Assembly (NCBI GenBank): GCA_029582265.1
Contig: CM055837.1
Span: 14,030,777 to 14,094,776 of the forward strand
Length of the DNA stretch: 64,000 nt
Direction: 5' to 3'
From: Zoroaster sp. YZ-2022
Lineage: Eukaryota > Echinodermata > Asteroidea > Forcipulatida > Zoroasteridae
In this document: piece by piece, positions 1 to 12,557 of the stretch
Position numbering within the stretch: the first letter of the stretch is position 1
Layout: each line of letters opens with the position of its first letter
Position numbers and translations under genes: made by a program
Notes under the pieces: generated by a model
Databases searched by the model: none
What the model was told of the DNA's origin: nothing
What the model saw: only the letters and a program-made list of their open reading frames with translations

Positions 1-463
1 ATCAAACTATCAGCCTTCTTGAAGATTTCTATTCAAGGCGAATTCTCAGCAAATACAGCTGGAAAATCAATTAATTCACCGGCCGCGGCTATATCTGTCA
101 ACCATACGCAAGGGGTTAATTAAAATACCCAAACTGCACTTGTGTTTTTAGTAGACGACAAAATGGCCAACATCTCACTGGATATGCATTTTATGTTCAT
201 TGTTCAAAATCTCCCAAAATATCGTTTCTAATCCTCACTTGACTATACTTAATTTCCTCTCCTTCAATGTGTCCTGTACCATCTTTTAAAGGAAAATCTG
301 TGATATTTTTCATATTTGGATAGAAAAGTGGCGGTTGTATTCTACATTCTTTCCCAATTTTCAATTACAAATTAAAACCTTTCATTAAAAATATTGAGAG
401 GACAGCTTAAAAAGAGAGAAAATACTGTGGTGTAAATTTCTTTAAGAAACACATCATACAATG

Positions 464-716
464 TATACTACTCAAAACAATTTAGGGAACACCGGAATAA
501 TCTGTTATTTCAGATAAACACAATGTTTCACAGAATTGATGAGAAACAACTGCACAATGAAACAGATGATAAAGGATGCATGTAGTGATTACACATTTCA
601 TGACATGACTACTGAAAGAGAGAGGGGGTTGCAAATGAAAATCCTGGTTCATGGAACATTTCAAACCTATTTGATGTTAAAAATCCGGTGTTCCCTAAAT
701 TGTTTTGAGTAGTATA
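464..716. mobile_element. MITE with perfect 33-bp terminal inverted repeats
   Basis: A 253-bp element is bounded by perfect 33-bp inverted repeats (464-496 and 684-716). They begin TATACTACTCAAAAC and end in GGGAACACCGGA. The outer ends read TA, which suits a TA target duplication and hence a Tc1/mariner-type non-autonomous element; that assignment is inference. No transposase is encoded. Confidence 0.75.
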
Positions 717-730
717 TAATAAATTTGCAA

Positions 731-889
731 TTTTAGATTGACAGACATTTGCAGCTGTAGTCAGGTTTGTCTGAATATAGCCAATAATCAGTAAATCATC
801 AGTTGATTTTAATGTTGCCAATACACTGATCTGGCCATAGTCCCTGCCTATCCTTAACAATGCTGAAGACTCGGTCACACCACAGATAA
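731..889 (-). other. Unrecognised open segment, possible exon
   Basis: On the minus strand this stretch is open and reads like protein (for example LLRIGRDYGQISVLATLK and DDLLIIGYIQ) before running into the MITE at 716. An upstream ACAAG could act as an acceptor, but there is no good polypyrimidine tract. I do not recognise a family. It could be an exon of a gene starting near 3310, an old pseudo-exon, or chance. Confidence 0.2.
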
Positions 890-1044
890 CATACAAGCCA
901 AACACCTGACCAACACTTGTAATGCAACTTAGGCTTAATCTTATTGCTTAATCCATACTGTCTGATTGGCAGGTTGGATCAGTGTATTCCTATGAGTGAC
1001 ATTGTGTACAGTATGTATTTCATATTACTACAGGGACCGTACTC

Positions 1045-1345
1045 AAGTTCCCTCAGCCTTATGTTCCCTCAGCCCTATGTTCCCTCAGCCCTATGTTCCC
1101 TCATCCCAAAATAGACCCTATGTTCCCTCAGCCCTATGTTCCCTCAGCCCTATGTTCCCTCAGCCCTATGTTCCCTCATCCCAAAATAGACCCTATGTTC
1201 CCCTATTTTGGGATGAGGAACATAGGGTTGAGGGAACATAGGGTTGAGGGAACATAGGGCCTAATTTGGATTTTAAAAAAATGTTAGGCATTGAGGGAAC
1301 ATAGGGCTGAGGGAACATAGGGCTGAGGGAACATAGGCATGACCC
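1045..1345. repeat. Inverted minisatellite (15-bp unit in both orientations)
   Basis: About nine copies of a 15-bp unit, CCTATGTTCCCTCAG, run forward to about 1203, some separated by ATCCCAAAATAGA. From about 1200 the same unit continues in reverse orientation (CTGAGGGAACATAGG) to about 1340. The two arms meet at CTATTTTGGGATGAGG, so the region can fold into a long hairpin. The ORFs across it are repeat artefacts. Confidence 0.85.
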
Positions 1346-1379
1346 CTTACTACACACTGTTCACATATATCATTAGGCA

Positions 1380-1570
1380 AAAAAAAGTCTCCAGTTTTCT
1401 GGTCATACCTCGGCTTTGATAATCTTCTTTTTTTTTTGCCAAGCAGTGAAATACATGATACATACGCGGTTATTGGAAACAGATCATAGACCAAATTTCC
1501 CATACACAAAGTATGGTGGCTAAGAGAGGCTGCACAAATCAGGCCAACAGAATTCCAATCAATCCAGCAA
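1380..1570. repeat. Interspersed repeat, copy 1 (paralogue at 23535-23830)
   Basis: This segment shares ordered blocks with 23535-23830, including CAGTGAAATACATGATA, GCGGTTATTGGAA and GCAGAATTCCAATC-like text, with diverged spacers. The two are copies of one dispersed repeat family. No coding capacity is seen, and the class is unknown. Confidence 0.6.
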
Positions 1571-1973
1571 TTTTGGACATCAATTCATAACAAACTGGAG
1601 ACTTTGGTGACCTAAATGTCTTTTGTTTTGTACATAAAAAGTGGTAATCTTTCACATAAACACTTTCACACAGTTCACTGAAATCAAACATTTATTGCTG
1701 TATAATTCAAAGGATATGTCCATGCACTGCACATTACCATCCTCTGCTAGCTTTGTCTGAATAGCATTATAGACATCCATGTTAGATAACATTCAGTAAT
1801 CACTGTGTAACAACAAGTAATTATGATGAGGCTCAAAATGCCTACAGTGGTCTTTTGATATCTGTAGAACAGGGATAAATAAAACAAATATAAATATATT
1901 CCAGTATTAAAACCAGTGTACTTTTGGTACATCTGTAAATGTATCCATACTTTAAATGACTCATACTAGTCCG
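1571..1973. other. No feature seen
   Basis: AT-rich flanking sequence with no convincing coding segment, repeat or RNA gene. Confidence 0.5.
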
Positions 1974-2143
1974 AATGCTTCTTCCGTTCACAGTCCCCTA
2001 TTTTTAGAATAATTATGTAATGTGTCGCTGTGAACACAAAGCACAATTAATTATTAATAATTAATAATTATGTAATTTGTCGCTCACAGCGACACATTAC
2101 ATAATTATTCTAAAAATATGAGACTGTGAACGGAAGAAGCATT
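1974..2143. mobile_element. Short foldback element (about 60-bp inverted arms)
   Basis: The left arm starts AATGCTTCTTCCGTTCACAG and the right arm ends CTGTGAACGGAAGAAGCATT. The arms stay paired through TTTTTAGAATAATTATG to GTGTCGCTGTGA, leaving a short AT-only loop (ATTAATAATTAATAATT). This is the structure of a MITE or foldback element; no target duplication is clear. Confidence 0.7.
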
Positions 2144-2231
2144 GGAACTAAAGGAATCAATACCTACCTGTGAAAGTTTCAGTTTATTTCAATTTCTTAA
2201 ATGAGAAAATAGTGATAATAGTAAATACAAA

Positions 2232-2482
2232 TGTGACCCGCTCTGTGAAAATGAGTCACAAGACGCAAATTTGACAAATATACATTTCTATGTAGCTGGA
2301 AAGAGTACATCATCGGCTTTAATTTGGTATATGTTACAGGTGTGTGGCATTGCATTATGGAGATGTGGCATTTGTAATAATCAATAATGTGCATAATTAA
2401 CACAATTTATTGTTAGGAAAACAAGCATTCAAATGTAAACGCACGGTGCGACATGGGACTCATTTTCACAGAGCGGGTCACA
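2232..2482. mobile_element. MITE with TGTGACCCGCTCTG termini
   Basis: A 251-bp element has about 26-bp inverted ends: TGTGACCCGCTCTGTGAAAA on the left and its complement ending GCGGGTCACA on the right. It carries no ORF of note. The terminus resembles that of the transposon at 47040-51932 (TGTGATGCGATCTG), so it may be a non-autonomous relative. The target duplication is unclear. Confidence 0.7.
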
Positions 2483-3266
2483 AATATGTTTTGGTTTCCA
2501 CAGATAACAGCTTGTCAACAGCATAGTCATAGAATAATAATGTAAACAAATTGAAGTCATGTGTAGGCCTACAATCATCCCTTAATGTTACTTAGTAAAA
2601 TTAACAATTAACGTCGTTATTTCCAATTTGCCAAGCACTAATTAAATTTCCAGTAAATCATTCAATCTCACTATGATTTTTCCTTTTAGTTTTTGTAACA
2701 AGCATAACCTAGATAAAATTATAATACGCCATAGTTTTGTAACATTCTCGATGAAAATGATAAGCCAAAGGTAAAGTGTGTCATTTTCACGATCCCGAGT
2801 TCTGCGAAATACGTAACGTTACAAGAAGGCCGTGTGTGTGCGCACAATGGCAGATTGCCGGCAAAATCGCTTCCGGAAGGCTGCTTTATGGCCAACAATA
2901 GCATTAAGGACAATAACGAACGTTAGGGATGCTTAGGGACTATAGTATTATAATTTTGTATAACTTATATGAATAATGATTCAGATTGACATGATCAAAT
3001 GATCATGATAATCGAAATAATTATAACATGATTCAGTTATTTACTAACGTTAATGTATAGGCCTAACGTTGTTTGATCACAGTGTACACTAACATAACAG
3101 TCATAAACTAAAATTGTCAATTCCATACAAAATTCACACCAACCAGAGCAGCTGATTTTTTCTACAGCAGAGAATATTACCAACTGCATTTTGTCGCTGT
3201 AATAACGTCCATAATTTTTTTATATTTTGATAGAGCTACGTTTTCCATCGGACTACAAACACTCAC

Positions 3267-3310
3267 TGATCTCCAACTCCGTCAGTCAGTGTCAGTGCAG
3301 TGTCAGCCAT
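3267..3310 (-). CDS. Speculative first coding exon of an unidentified gene
   Basis: On the minus strand an ATG in a good context (AAAATGGCTG) opens 44 nt reading MADTALTLTDGVGD, followed by a consensus donor (CA|GTGAGT). CpG dinucleotides upstream (TCTCGCGACAAA) would suit a promoter. No second exon was placed with confidence and the peptide is not recognised, so this may be chance. Confidence 0.2.
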
Positions 3311-3439
3311 TTTATTTTCAATATTTCTCGCGACAAATTTAGGGTACGAGATTTCGTAATTTGTTTCCCTAGGATAAATGAGGGTGATTTACATAAATAG
3401 TGCAACTAATAAGCTGCGACAATTGCCGTAGCTAGCTCA

Positions 3440-6400
3440 ACATTATCTGGGCTATGGTTACCACAGCTAGCTGGGATGCAACAAGACTCGACTAAAGATT
3501 GACATTTTATTTCCCCAAGGAAACATTTAATTTATCGGTCAGCGCTTATGGCGGTGGGTGGGGAGGGGCTATTTTTTTCCCTAGGACGGTAATGGAAGAT
3601 CGTTATTTATTTATTTATTTATTTGAACAGGGTAATTTAAAACAAATATATTCCATTGCCATCCTTTTAAAAAAGGCACACCTTCCAAAAATGCAGGGGT
3701 ATTCCTTTATCACACAGTATTGCTGTATGTATCCATTCCTTCCCCCATGATGTATCGAAGCTGGAGGGGGTGGGCATGGGGGAACAAATTAGGATGATGG
3801 GGGGAACAAATTTCTGGAGTAGAACACTACCGAGATGTCATCCTCCGGGTGTGGTCCCTCCTTCTTTAATGTATTAATTCAGCAATACTTTGAGTGCCTG
3901 GATGGTGAGGGTACATGTGTCTGCCACTGTGTCTGTCTGCCAACCCCTCCACTACCATCATCATCACTTTCATGTATTTGTTTTATTTGTCCAAAAAAAA
4001 CACCACATATATAATCCAGGAGAATAATGTAAAAACAACAATAAAAACAAAAGATGCAATAACAGAAGCACTGTGATATTTTTACAGCTAGGGATATATT
4101 TTATTATGCCTGCTCACTTGATCGTGCTCCCTGTACACCATATACTTCAAGAAATCGTGGGTAAATCCTACCAACGAACTGTAAAGATTGATCTAAGATG
4201 GTTATAATGGAGACATTAAGCCTTCATTAGTAGATAAGGAATAATACAGTTATGAATGTAAATTTGTTTAACAATAAAGTCAATTGATCATTAATACTTA
4301 TTACAATTGATCTGACAATCTCCACCTATTCAGAGCAAACCTAATCAAAGCGAACCTAAATATGAGTCTAATGGCACCTTATTGTGTAGTGATAATACTT
4401 AACTATACATAAACACCAAATGAAAAAAGGCGACCACAATTGTTATATATTAGAATACATTGCACATTTGAATTGAATAAAACTAATGTGGTGCAGATAC
4501 CAGTGTAAGCAATGCAAGTTTGTTAACTCACATTGATGAAATATGAAGCATAACTGTAAATTATGTGCCGTGTGCTACAGTATTCAATCAAATCCACTCA
4601 ACAAATACATATGGTAAGAATCTCATCACTTTTTTCCCATTGATCTTATTTCTGACAGTTCAATTCCCAAACCAAAGATCTGATGGGGAATATATATAAA
4701 CAAATGATACAATCAACATCTTAAAGGTTTGCTGAAATAGAAATGTTTGGTAGATTTAAACAACCTCCTTTCAGTTTTCTTTCTCCAAAATATTTTTTGA
4801 ATTGTAGATAATTACTTTTGTTGCTGTTTAACACCCCCCCCCCCCCCCCGAGAACAGAACCATGAATGGTGTACATGTCATCGACAGAAGTATGCTGTAA
4901 ATGCTGTAAGTGCACAGGGTACAACATGTGTCAGCACGTGTGTCAAGCGCTCATCACTCGCATGTTTTATTCTTCAAACAGAATCCAAGTAAATTTGGGT
5001 GCTGATGCCCTATTTACTGATAATTCTAGCAATGACATATATTTTTTGATCCGTACATCTGAAAAATTTGAAGGTGTAATATGTTTTGATTTGTAATACT
5101 GAAATGCCTACCAACATTGTAAGCTATGAAACGCTACATTGGGACTTTCTACTTCAGCAAAACTTTAAAGAAAAATTTAAATAAAAAATAAACATTAAGG
5201 TCTACAGCAGACATTAATCACATATATTCCTCATGAATCACTGGAAACAGTTTCAATTATCCACTAACAAAATTTATAAAGTTCAGATCATTTAATGTTT
5301 TTGACTTTGAAAATGAGACTTTTATATTCGGTTTCTTTGATATGATAATAAAATGGAATGCAAGAAAACAGAAAACTCATTCATTTATACATCCAATGCA
5401 ATATTAATTGGTCAGTAATTCAATGCAGATAGGAATCATTGGCTTCGCATCAAAGGAATGTAGGCTATGTATATTGGACAATATCAACCTGAATAGTACC
5501 TCCACATTTTTGTACATGCGTGGTATTTCTATGCAGGCAAATTTTATTCTGTTATGTTTTGTTCAGAAGTAAAATAATTAAATTACAAATTGTATGTTCA
5601 TATGACATCCAGATTGAAATCTTACAGAAAGAAAACTAAACATATTTGATTAAACAAATGTAATCAGATTAAATGAACGGTGATAAATACTCAAAGGAAA
5701 ACCTCTAATAGAGATTCAGGTACAGGAATACGATTCGTTAAAAGAATGTCACCTGATCTTCAAGGATGTGACTTAAATAAAACACTTCTTCAATGTAACA
5801 AAATTATCAAGTGTAGTTGTCATGGCAAAATTGTCAGACGAGTAATCATATAGTACCAACCCCAATATACTCATCTATAAGTTAACTCAAATTCAATCTT
5901 ATCCCTCTAAAGATTTGTTTTTTATGACATAGTACCCTGTTCCAACATCAATTGTAAATGTATAAAGTACGTGTACATACCAACAAGTATTTCCCATAAA
6001 GGGATTTGAGTTGTATAGTCAAGTTACATGTACATTGTGAGACTGCAGCAGATCAGAATCTTCCCACCCCCAACCCCAAACAAAATATGAACAATTAAAA
6101 TAAAATAAAAAAGTGGCTGTTATTCAGCTTAAACAGTCGCCAACCCAGATATGGATAGGATAGACTTGACTCCATAATTCAATCATTTGAGTCGTTGACT
6201 GTTGGTTGACATCTCCAACCAACAAGAAGCTATCACCTACATGTACTACCCATACTAGCTATGTCTCTCCGGAATAAACATACTAACATTAGCTTCTCAA
6301 TCATGTAAGTATTGAAGGAAAGGCAATGGGATACCATGGGAAGGGGTTGACAGGGGGTTTGTAGCTGGTTTTAGGTGATGGATTGGGAGGAAACGGGGTG

Positions 6401-9400
6401 GAGGAAATTGGGTGGGGGGTGGGTAGTCAACCAAGATCTGCGGCTGTTGTTGGGCAAAGATAAACAGAAGAATGATGAGGCAAAGAATGGCTTTCAATTT
6501 GAAATAGTCATTTCAATAAATCACTTTTTAAAGACTAAAATTATAAATATTAAATCAATATAACCATACATAATTCAAAATATAAATGGAAATTTAAATG
6601 AGCTAATAAATAAATTACTTTTAAGGTATGAGTTCATTTTCCATAACGATTTCCTACAAAAAATAATCCTGACTTTATGGGAAATATTAATATAAATTGT
6701 GAAGAAGTTGTAAAACTAAATATTATTTGTTTTTAAGTGTTTAATCTTAACATTTCCCCAACAAATGTATTATTTAAGATTGAATTACAAACAAAAGCAA
6801 CTTTTACTGATTAGACTAAACATGCTACAATTTCCCAAGGAATCATCTCTTGTGCATTTGGTAGCATAGTTTGATATCAATCAAACATAAAATACTTCAA
6901 TATGTTCAAATACATTCAATTATTTCATTTCACCATTTTAAATGCATTCTAGCTTCACAAATTAATATTAGAACTATTGCCACTTTTTGATTTATTTCAC
7001 ATTTATATTTGAGGATATATGTTCAATGAATTCATTCTCATTATGTCAAAATGTTCACAATTTTTTCCTATGACTATTTTGTCTAGAGATCTGATAGATA
7101 TTATAGCTATGTTCATTTTTATTTAAAATCTAGTATTCATCATTGCTTTATAAAGACTTCTCATTCATGAAATAACATAAACCAATCAAACATTTGTACT
7201 TCTTCCATTGGAGCCATGTATTCCTAATACACTATTGTATTTATTTCACATTATGCAAGATTACTAAATTTTTCGCATAAATAGAATTTGAATAATTTAC
7301 TGGCAAATTATACTCTACAAATTTCAGCTGAGATTAAATTATTATAAATAAATTATAGATAATTTAAAATGCGTGCAAAGCAATACCATCTTAAGAAATA
7401 AGTATATTTATTGAAATCCAAATTTTAACTTTTCAAACAGAAAATAATTCTATGTAACTATGAAATCATTCAAATTTTGGTTGTAAAATTGGTGATACTT
7501 TCTCGTCAATACTTTTTTGCAAATTGAATTTTTGTTTGGATAAACACGTGCAAAAACCCCAAAACAAAATAAAATGCTCAATCCAAAAACCTTGCTACAC
7601 AAGAAACCCTCTTTACAAATCTATGAAAATGATCATTGATGGTAACACTGCCAGTTACTATATAAATGAAAATGAACTACACTTAAGTAAAAACAAGTCT
7701 GGATAAAACATTAATTTAACTGCTTCTATCATTGAATAACAACCATGGTTGTTATAAGCATGACAAAATATACACGATATGGCAAAGTGTATAATGAATC
7801 TTGTCATAATCTACATTGTCACATGATATCATGAATAATAATTAGACATAACTGCCACATTTATGCACCAAACCTGAATGTGCCTCTTGGAATCCAGAAG
7901 CGGATATATATTTATATATTTATATTTATATATAGGTAGTGTAATTATTTTTTATTCGCAGCTGATATTCTAGTCTAAACACGTTTTCTGTTAATGTTCC
8001 TATACAGTCATATATACTGGTTTTTATTTGGATTTTTCATAGTCTATTTACATGAGGCCAGTTTTACTATTCGTCAGTTATAACCTCTGTCCAAAGTACC
8101 AAAATGTCTAGCTAGTGTACCAAGTGGTACATCTATAATCATTGTCTAATATGTCCACTGTCCACAATATAAACTCAATCATTCATTTACAGTTTATGCC
8201 CTGGAACAACAATGTAACAAAAAATGAATGAAACTCAATTAATTTATTAGATAGTTTTTTTTTAGGGAGGGACATTTGTCACCTCTTAAAGCATATTTTC
8301 TTCCCTTATGAAGACACTGCATCTTCATTTGTAAAGAGATGAGGATGAATCAACAAGTATTGATTAGAAATTGAAGGCCTATTGCACTTACCCTAATGAC
8401 AATTTATCATATCCACAATGCAGTTCTACAATCTAACTACATATTATGCCTTCAGAACATTTACATATATATTTATATATACACACACAACAAAAATATA
8501 TCAAATCAGTAGTCTGCTTTAAGCACTGGAAATAGCTAAATCTAGGATGAATGACCGCCACGCTTCTACTGCTCATGTAACATTTTAAGTCACAGTATCA
8601 AAGAGCAATTGAAGCCAACAATCAAGTTAAAATTACAAATGGAATGTTTAGATCTCTCAGAGTTTTATTCCTAGAATCGAAGTAAAAACAAGAACTCAAC
8701 TACAAAATGCATGCAAAAGGAATGACACATGTATATGCATTATACACATTTCCTTAGCTGGATAATCAGCAATGTTAAATAACCATCTATGACCTCATCT
8801 GCATCCAATCAGCATACATCTCTCTCTTATGTTATTCATGTTCCTAATCATACTTGATGTACATGTATGTTAAGCAATAACTTACTCTTCTAACTTAAAT
8901 CCACTTTAATCACCATCATTCAACCTCAGAGTTTATATAGTTCAAAGTACAAATTGCCAATGATTACGTCATGTAATACGAACTGATGTTATTTTTACTT
9001 TTATTTTATTTTCCCTGAAGATAATATCAATGTCAACTTTACATTTTAAACTGACATATATTGCCCTACCATGCATTCAGTAAAACATAACAAATTCATC
9101 ATTCAGTAAAATGGTGCAAACTTCAAAACAAGCTAAGGAGAGCTTCATCAAAACAGTGTGCACCATAGAACATAAAATGAAATAACATTGCTTATGTTAC
9201 ATATGCTGTATGTACTACCATTACTCTCAGTTATGCCCATGAATTGATAACACTGCTTAGTATAATCCAATTGGAATCATATTGATATTATTTGCATTGC
9301 TTTCTTCATATTAATTACCTTATTCAATTTTCCCTCACATTAACTGTACTGCCACTGCTAACGTTAAGCTAATAGACAATCGATGTATATATTACATGCA

Positions 9401-9776
9401 AGTTTCTGGATATACAAGCCTGATCAAAGTTACCCAGAGGGATTGCAAATAACCTCAAATGTTAATGTACTATTAACAGATGACTGTCATGCTCAGCAAT
9501 CATTTCTCATGTTATACTTTTGTCTTTTTTACTGCAATTCTGTTTTCCATATTAGACTCATTTGTTTTCAGCATGATCAAGAGAGTTCTCTTTCTTTTGA
9601 TTCAATTTATAAATGACTTTATAAATGATCCTTCCTGTTATCAACTGAATTGAAGCAGCTATCTTTTCTAAGTCTTCCTGGCTTGACCAATTTGATGCTC
9701 AAGATTCTACATTGTCGCATCAGTCTCTGTAATCCCATGTCTTCATCAAGATAATTCACAAGGTTTAGTAACCTGC
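3440..9776. other. AT-rich 3' flank of tomosyn; probably contains its 3' UTR
   Basis: No gene is supported here. Low-complexity items are an ATTT run at 3603-3622, a C tract near 4833-4850 and a TATA-rich run at 7900-7936. Read on the minus strand, this DNA directly follows the tomosyn stop at 9777, so its upper part should hold the 3' UTR. AATAAA-like hexamers occur on that strand (for example near 9000), but in DNA this AT-rich they cannot be told from chance. Confidence 0.5.
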
Positions 9777-9914
9777 TCAGAACTGATACCACTTCTTATC
9801 CTTGTATTTCTGCATAAGTTGGTGCGATGCCTGTGAGAAATTCTCAGCATTTGCCATCATCTGAGCTGTGCGTTCTTCTAACTCACTCAACTTCTCTCCT
9901 CGCTCATGAAGTGC
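9777..9914 (-). CDS. STXBP5: Tomosyn last coding exon: R-SNARE-like tail and stop
   Basis: A CAG acceptor precedes GCA CTT CAT GAG, and 45 codons follow before TGA at 9777-9779. The peptide runs from ALHERGEKLSELEERTAQM through SQASHQLMQKYKDKKW to the family-typical C-terminus WYQF. This is the coiled-coil SNARE motif without a membrane anchor that pairs with syntaxin and SNAP-25 in known tomosyns. The exon starts in phase 0 and joins 11335-11456. Confidence 0.95.
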   Translation of the reverse strand, partial: ALHERGEKLSELEERTAQMMANAENFSQASHQLMQKYKDKKWYQF

Positions 9915-9957
9915 CTGTTGATGAAAATAATTCATTTGATTGGTGGAACACACATCA

Positions 9958-10190
9958 CATGTAGTGAACTAGTTTTGTTATTGCTCCTTTGAATGAGTTT
10001 AATTATCCATCAGTATTCTCTTCATTTGTTATCGGGATGTTCCTAACTTGGATCGTCAGATTAACCTCTTTGCAAATGATAAGTTATGATTCCAAAACGG
10101 GGTCTAGACCCTCGTGAAAAAGGTAGTAATCCAATCAACTTTTCATTTGATAAAACCATCTTTGATAAAACCATCAATCTATTTATGAAT
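9958..10190. repeat. Interspersed repeat (paralogue at 61964-62170)
   Basis: Blocks such as GGAACACACATCA, CACTAGTTTTG-like and GGGATG...CAACCTCTT-like text recur in the same order at 61964-62170. The two are diverged copies of one dispersed family in different tomosyn introns. Class unknown. Confidence 0.5.
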
Positions 10191-10210
10191 ATCACAAATG
10201 GCATAATATT

Positions 10211-10530
10211 CAGTGGGTCTTGGTCTCCAACCAGTGGGTCTTGGTCTCCAACCAGTGGGTCTTGGTCTCCAACCAGTGGGTCTTGGTCTCCAACCAGTGG
10301 GTCTTGGTCTCCAACCAGTGGGTCTTGGTCTCCAACCAGTGGGTCTTGGTCTCCAACCAGTGGGTCTTGGTCTCCAACCAGTGGGTCTTGGTCTCCAACC
10401 AGTGTGTCTTGGTCTCCAACCAGTGGGTCTTGGTCTCCAACCAGTGGGTCTTGGTCTCCAACCAGTGGGTCTTGGTCTCCAACCAGTGGGTCTTGGTCTC
10501 CAACCAGTGGGTCTTGGTCTCCAACCTGTG
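10211..10530. repeat. 21-bp minisatellite, about 15 copies
   Basis: The unit CAGTGGGTCTTGGTCTCCAAC is repeated about 15 times with almost no variation; one copy has GTGTGTCTT. Because 21 is a multiple of three, the array is open in several frames on both strands, giving repetitive ORFs that are not genes. It lies in the last tomosyn intron. Confidence 0.95.
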
Positions 10531-11334
10531 GGTCTGGGGTCTTGGATCTCCAGGTCTTAGTCTTGGTTAACAACACTATCCAACATCTGAACTGAACCAA
10601 TAACTTTGCTTTGTACCGTGGTTTAGATTTAGATGTTTCCTTGTGATATAATTTTTCCCCATTTTACTCTGAGGCACTCAATATTTGTTTACCATTCATT
10701 GCGTATACTTGTATACCAATTCATTTTCAAAAAATGACATTGTTTAGTTTTTACAACAACAAAATATATATCAAATCTATCAAACAGATCAAAATACAGC
10801 ATTAAATAAATCTCATGAGTGCTTGTCTAGTGACATAAATTAATTTTTGGAGTGAACAAAAACAATTGAATGAAGGGGTCTTGAACCTGTAGCTTCTAGA
10901 TAAGCATACAAGTGGTCACAAGTGTAATTCCTGTTTCAGTATATTTTCTTTGTTCACTAAAGAAAACATTCAAAAAAGAGAGTATAATTTGGTGATTTAG
11001 CAGAGCATATTAATGAGCTGACAAATTATGGAGAGTAATGATGGTGAACCCTGCACATAAGGGTCTGGAAGAAGTTAATAAGATGTATTTATGAGAAAGA
11101 AAGAAAGAAAGAAAAAAAAAAAAAATAAATAAACGATGTCGCTTCCAAAATTTAATTAAATATGATTTTTAAAGTATTTCTGTATTTTATATTTAAAAAA
11201 GGAGAGTTATATATGCTTATTATTCCCATCCTGTTATTTGTTGGGTGGTGTGATTGAAATAAAATAAAACAATTTGTTTATTTATTTAATACAAAAATAA
11301 AACAATGAAATGAGAACTATATAAGCAGACTTAC
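10531..11334. other. Intron sequence without features
   Basis: AT-rich intron with a GAAA/A-rich run near 11095-11130. Nothing else is supported. Confidence 0.5.
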
Positions 11335-11456
11335 GATGCGTGCTTTATATAGCTCTCCTGCTGCTGAGCTAGAATTAGCCTTGACTCCTTCCAAACCACC
11401 AGTACCTGGAATATGTCTAGCGATACTACGAGATGGCTTACCACTTGACTCACCAA
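11335..11456 (-). CDS. STXBP5: Tomosyn exon (GKPSRSIARHIPG linker before the SNARE motif)
   Basis: Acceptor TTTGTAG and donor ATC|GTAAG flank 122 nt. The first two bases complete a Phe codon with the upstream exon (DREDL-F). The peptide includes GESSGKPSRSIARHIPGTG and ends ELYKARI, matching the conserved linker before the tomosyn SNARE helix. The exon ends in phase 0. Confidence 0.93.
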
Positions 11457-11499
11457 CTACAAAGATATACACAAAATAAATCAACAGTTACAACATTGC

Positions 11500-11532
11500 A
11501 GACAATTGATTTGATTTTTGCCCTTACAGTGC
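11500..11532. mobile_element. Tail of a SINE split by minisatellite and LTR element
   Basis: The text ACAATTGATTTGATTTTTGCC...CAGTGCTTCATAC matches, in reverse, the sequence following the tRNA-like head of related SINEs (compare GGCAAAAATGAAATCAAATTC near 61815). The head of the same copy is at 19738-19840, so the insert separates the two SINE halves by about 8 kb. Confidence 0.55.
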
Positions 11533-12262
11533 TTCATACATTAGTATCGTACATTAGTGTCATACATTAGTGTCATACATTAGTGTCGTACATTAGTATC
11601 GTACATTAGTATCGTACATTAGTATCATACATTAGTATCATACATTAGTATCATACATTAGTATCATACATTAGTATCATACATTAGTATCATACATTAG
11701 TATCATACATTAGTATCATACATTAGTATCATACATTAGTATCATACATTAGTATCATACATTAGTATCATACATTAGTATCATACATTAGTATCATACA
11801 TTAGTATCATACATTAGTATCATACATTAGTATCATACATTAGTATCATACATTAGTATCATACATTAGTATCATACATTAGTATCATACATTAGTATCA
11901 TACATTAGTATCATACATTAGTATCATACATTAGTATCATACATTAGTATCATACATTAGTATCATACATTAGTATCATACATTAGTATCATACATTAGT
12001 ATCATACATTAGTATCATACATTAGTATCATACATTAGTATCATACATTAGTATCATACATTAGTATCATACATTAGTATCATACATTAGTATCATACAT
12101 TAGTATCATACATTAGTATCATACATTAGTATCATACATTAGTATCATACATTAGTATCATACATTAGTATCATACATTAGTATCATACATTAGTATCAT
12201 ACATTAGTATCATACATTAGTATCATACATTAGTATCATACATTAGTATCATACATTAGTAT
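11533..12262. repeat. 13-bp minisatellite, left block (about 56 copies)
   Basis: Tandem 13-bp units CATTAGTATCATA fill the block. The first few units vary (GTATCGT, GTGTCAT); the rest are nearly identical. The array is interrupted by the LTR retrotransposon at 12263 and resumes at 19512. It sits between the tomosyn exons at 11335-11456 and 20105-20229. Confidence 0.95.
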
Positions 12263-12555
12263 TGTAATGGACACTTTGGAAACCGCCGGTGAGAACTATT
12301 TGCTCCGGAGATTGGACCGGAAACGACCAGGGACTATATATAGACTGTTCTTTGTTCACTTCGCGCCAGCGGGAAAATGCTGGCTGCGACCCAAGCGATT
12401 TCTTTGTTGTTTTGAACAGTTGTGTTGAAAGTTTCAGACAGTAAGGACCAAAGTTGTAAATAAAGCAGGTTTCCTTCTGTAAATCCAGTCTCATGTTTCC
12501 TTTTGTTGACGGTTGCAACGAATAGGAGAGAAGTACCCATAGGCCGTTCGCTACA
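12263..12555 (+). repeat. 5' LTR
   Basis: The 293-bp repeat begins TGTAATGGACACTTTGG and ends GGCCGTTCGCTACA. It contains GACTATATATAGACTG (a TATA-like box) and AATAAAG (a polyadenylation-like signal), as expected of U3/R. It differs from the 3' LTR by an indel of about 14 nt near CCGCCGGT, small indels near CACTTCGCGCC and scattered substitutions. Confidence 0.95.
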
Positions 12556-12557
12556 AA

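Noticed and set aside
2846..2930. Plus-strand ATGGCAGATTGCCGGC as a first exon
   Set aside because: Only about 28 codons to a stop, no clear donor and no family match.
10061..10600. Repetitive ORFs ([21 protein letters not shown] repeats)
   Set aside because: All come from the 21-bp minisatellite on both strands; no start, splice or codon signal supports a gene.
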